A stretch of DNA of 5,924 bases. Source: Planctomycetota bacterium. Its GTDB lineage: Bacteria > Planctomycetota > JAJSAM01. The notes under the pieces were generated by a model. It did no database searches. It saw only the letters and a program-made list of their open reading frames with translations, and was not told where the DNA came from. Position numbers and translations under genes: made by a program. The stretch is taken from contig JAOZQC010000118.1 in assembly GCA_029932425.1 (NCBI GenBank), positions 1 through 5,924 on the forward strand, written 5' to 3'. Positions 4,806 through 5,924 of the stretch are shown here, piece after piece. Numbering within the stretch: the first letter of the stretch is position 1; each line of letters begins with the position of its first letter.

Positions 4806-5924
4806 GTGGACCCGATGCTCGCGGAGCGGATGAAGCGGATCGGGCTCTCGCCCACGCTGAAGATGTCCGCGAAGGCCCGGCAGATGGCCGACGAGGGGAT
4901 CGACGTCATCGATCTCTCGGTGGGGGAGCCGGACTTCCCCACGCCTCGCCACATCCGCCAGGCCGCGGCCCGGGCCATGGAGGCCGGCTACACGAAGTAC
5001 ACGGCGACGCCCGGCCTGCCCGAGCTCCGGCAGGCCATCGCCGCCAAGCTCCGGCGCGACAACGGTCTGGACTACGACTGGGCGAGGGAGATCATCGTCT
5101 CCACCGGCGCCAAGAACAGCCTCTTCCATCTCCTGGTGGCCATCGTGAACAAGGGCGAGGAGGTCATCTTCCCCGCCCCCTACTGGGTCTCCTACCCGGA
5201 GATGGTGCGCCTGGCCAAGGGGGTGCCCGTCATCGTGCCCACCCGGGAGGAGGACGGCTTCCTGCTCACCCCGGAGGCCCTGGACCGGGCGATCAACGCG
5301 AACACCAAGGCCCTGATCCTCAACAACCCGTGCAACCCCACCGGCTCCTTCTACTCGAAGGACCGGCTGTACGAGGTCTGCCGGCTGGCCGCGGATGAAG
5401 GGCTCATCATCATCGCGGACGAGATCTACGAGAAGCTCCTGTACGACGGCCGCGAGTTCACGTGCGTCGCCTCCCTCTCCCCGAAGATCCGGGAGCGGAC
5501 GGTGGTGATCAACGGCGTCTCCAAGGCGTATTCCATGACCGGCTGGCGGATCGGGTACGCGGCGGGCCCCGAGGAGGTCATCCGGGGCATGACCACCATC
5601 CAGAGCCACAGCACGAGCAACCCCTGCTCGGTGAGCCAGATGGCGGCCCTCGAGGCCCTGGAGGGACCGCAGGACGAGATCGAGAGGATGAAGGAGGAGT
5701 TCGTCCGCCGGCGCAACTACATGTACTCCCGGCTCATGACGATCCCCGGGATCTCCTGCCACAAGCCGGAGGGGGCCTTCTACCTCTTCCCCAACGTGGA
5801 GCACTACTACCCGATGGTCCACGAGGGCGCGGAGATCCGCAACTCCGCGGGCATGGCCTACCACATCCTGAAGCACGGCCACGTGGCCACCGTGGCGGGG
5901 TCCGCCGTCGGGGGGGGCCGCCAC
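4806..5924 (+). CDS. aspC: Class I PLP-dependent aminotransferase, probably aspartate aminotransferase (3' truncated)
   Basis: The expected reaction is reversible amino transfer between aspartate and 2-oxoglutarate, giving oxaloacetate and glutamate, in the cytoplasm with pyridoxal phosphate. The visible 373 residues from GTG 4806 run to the window end without a stop. Fold-type I motifs appear in order: DLSVGEPDFPTP at 36-47, YTATPGLPELR at 65-75, STGAKNSL at 99-106, PAPYWVSYPEM at 123-133, NNPCNPTG at 173-180, ADEIYEKLLYDG at 204-215, SKAYSMTGWRIGY at 239-251 with K240 as the PLP Schiff-base lysine and R248 as a phosphate contact, and GAFYLFP at 323-329. The PYWVSYPE segment and overall pattern fit the bacterial Ib aspartate aminotransferase group; closely related prephenate-type enzymes cannot be excluded. 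The C-terminal arginine that binds the substrate alpha-carboxylate lies beyond the edge, with roughly 20-30 residues missing. It follows the flotillin gene by 3 nt, so the two are almost certainly co-expressed. Confidence 0.92.
   Translation, partial: MDPMLAERMKRIGLSPTLKMSAKARQMADEGIDVIDLSVGEPDFPTPRHIRQAAARAMEAGYTKYTATPGLPELRQAIAAKLRRDNGLDYDWAREIIVSTGAKNSLFHLLVAIVNKGEEVIFPAPYWVSYPEMVRLAKGVPVIVPTREEDGFLLTPEALDRAINANTKALILNNPCNPTGSFYSKDRLYEVCRLAADEGLIIIADEIYEKLLYDGREFTCVASLSPKIRERTVVINGVSKAYSMTGWRIGYAAGPEEVIRGMTTIQSHSTSNPCSVSQMAALEALEGPQDEIERMKEEFVRRRNYMYSRLMTIPGISCHKPEGAFYLFPNVEHYYPMVHEGAEIRNSAGMAYHILKHGHVATVAGSAVGGGRH

Noticed and set aside
3560..5398. A 612-codon plus-strand frame overlapping the flotillin and aminotransferase genes
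   Set aside because: It is almost entirely Gly/Arg/Ala/Pro/Glu and out of frame with two secure families that occupy the same DNA.
3252..5924. An 890-codon minus-strand open frame opposite the flotillin and aminotransferase genes
   Set aside because: Its translation is His/Leu/Arg/Asp/Gly-rich with no domain I recognise, while the opposite strand encodes two clear families. Long antisense frames are expected where third codon positions are nearly all G or C.

Overview
The window is very G+C-rich bacterial DNA with strong G/C preference at third codon positions, GTG as well as ATG starts, and clear GGAGG-type ribosome binding sites. Nothing in it fixes the phylum. A divergent ATP-type PEP carboxykinase beside a FloT-type flotillin suggests an environmental, possibly uncultivated high-GC lineage, but that is a weak inference. 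I see no IS element, CRISPR array, tRNA or rRNA.

Layout: (1) 2-502, plus strand: the C-terminal part of an AbiEii/AbiGii-type nucleotidyltransferase, cut by the left edge. (2) 503-873: a spacer without a convincing gene, holding a small tandem repeat and two overlapping hairpins at its right end. (3) 874-1227, minus strand: an unrecognised 117-residue protein with one membrane helix and a Gly-rich linker. (4) 1228-1447: a divergent intergenic region rich in inverted repeats, including a long hairpin just before the next gene. (5) 1448-3310, plus: a 620-residue PEP carboxykinase (ATP)-family protein with non-canonical nucleotide-binding motifs. (6) 3369-4802, plus: a 477-residue flotillin. (7) 4806 to the right edge, plus: a class I (aspartate-type) aminotransferase lacking only its last part.

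Genes 5-7 look like one transcription unit. The carboxykinase-flotillin gap is 58 nt and contains a hairpin. The flotillin-aminotransferase gap is 3 nt, and the aminotransferase ribosome binding site lies inside the last flotillin codons. The two enzymes meet at oxaloacetate: aspartate aminotransferase interconverts aspartate and oxaloacetate, and PEP carboxykinase interconverts oxaloacetate and PEP. A membrane-scaffold flotillin between them is not an obvious metabolic partner and is the most intriguing contextual feature.

The main candidates for something new are the divergent carboxykinase, its structured leader, and the unknown divergent membrane protein. I find no clear evidence of a wholly new defence or mobile system.
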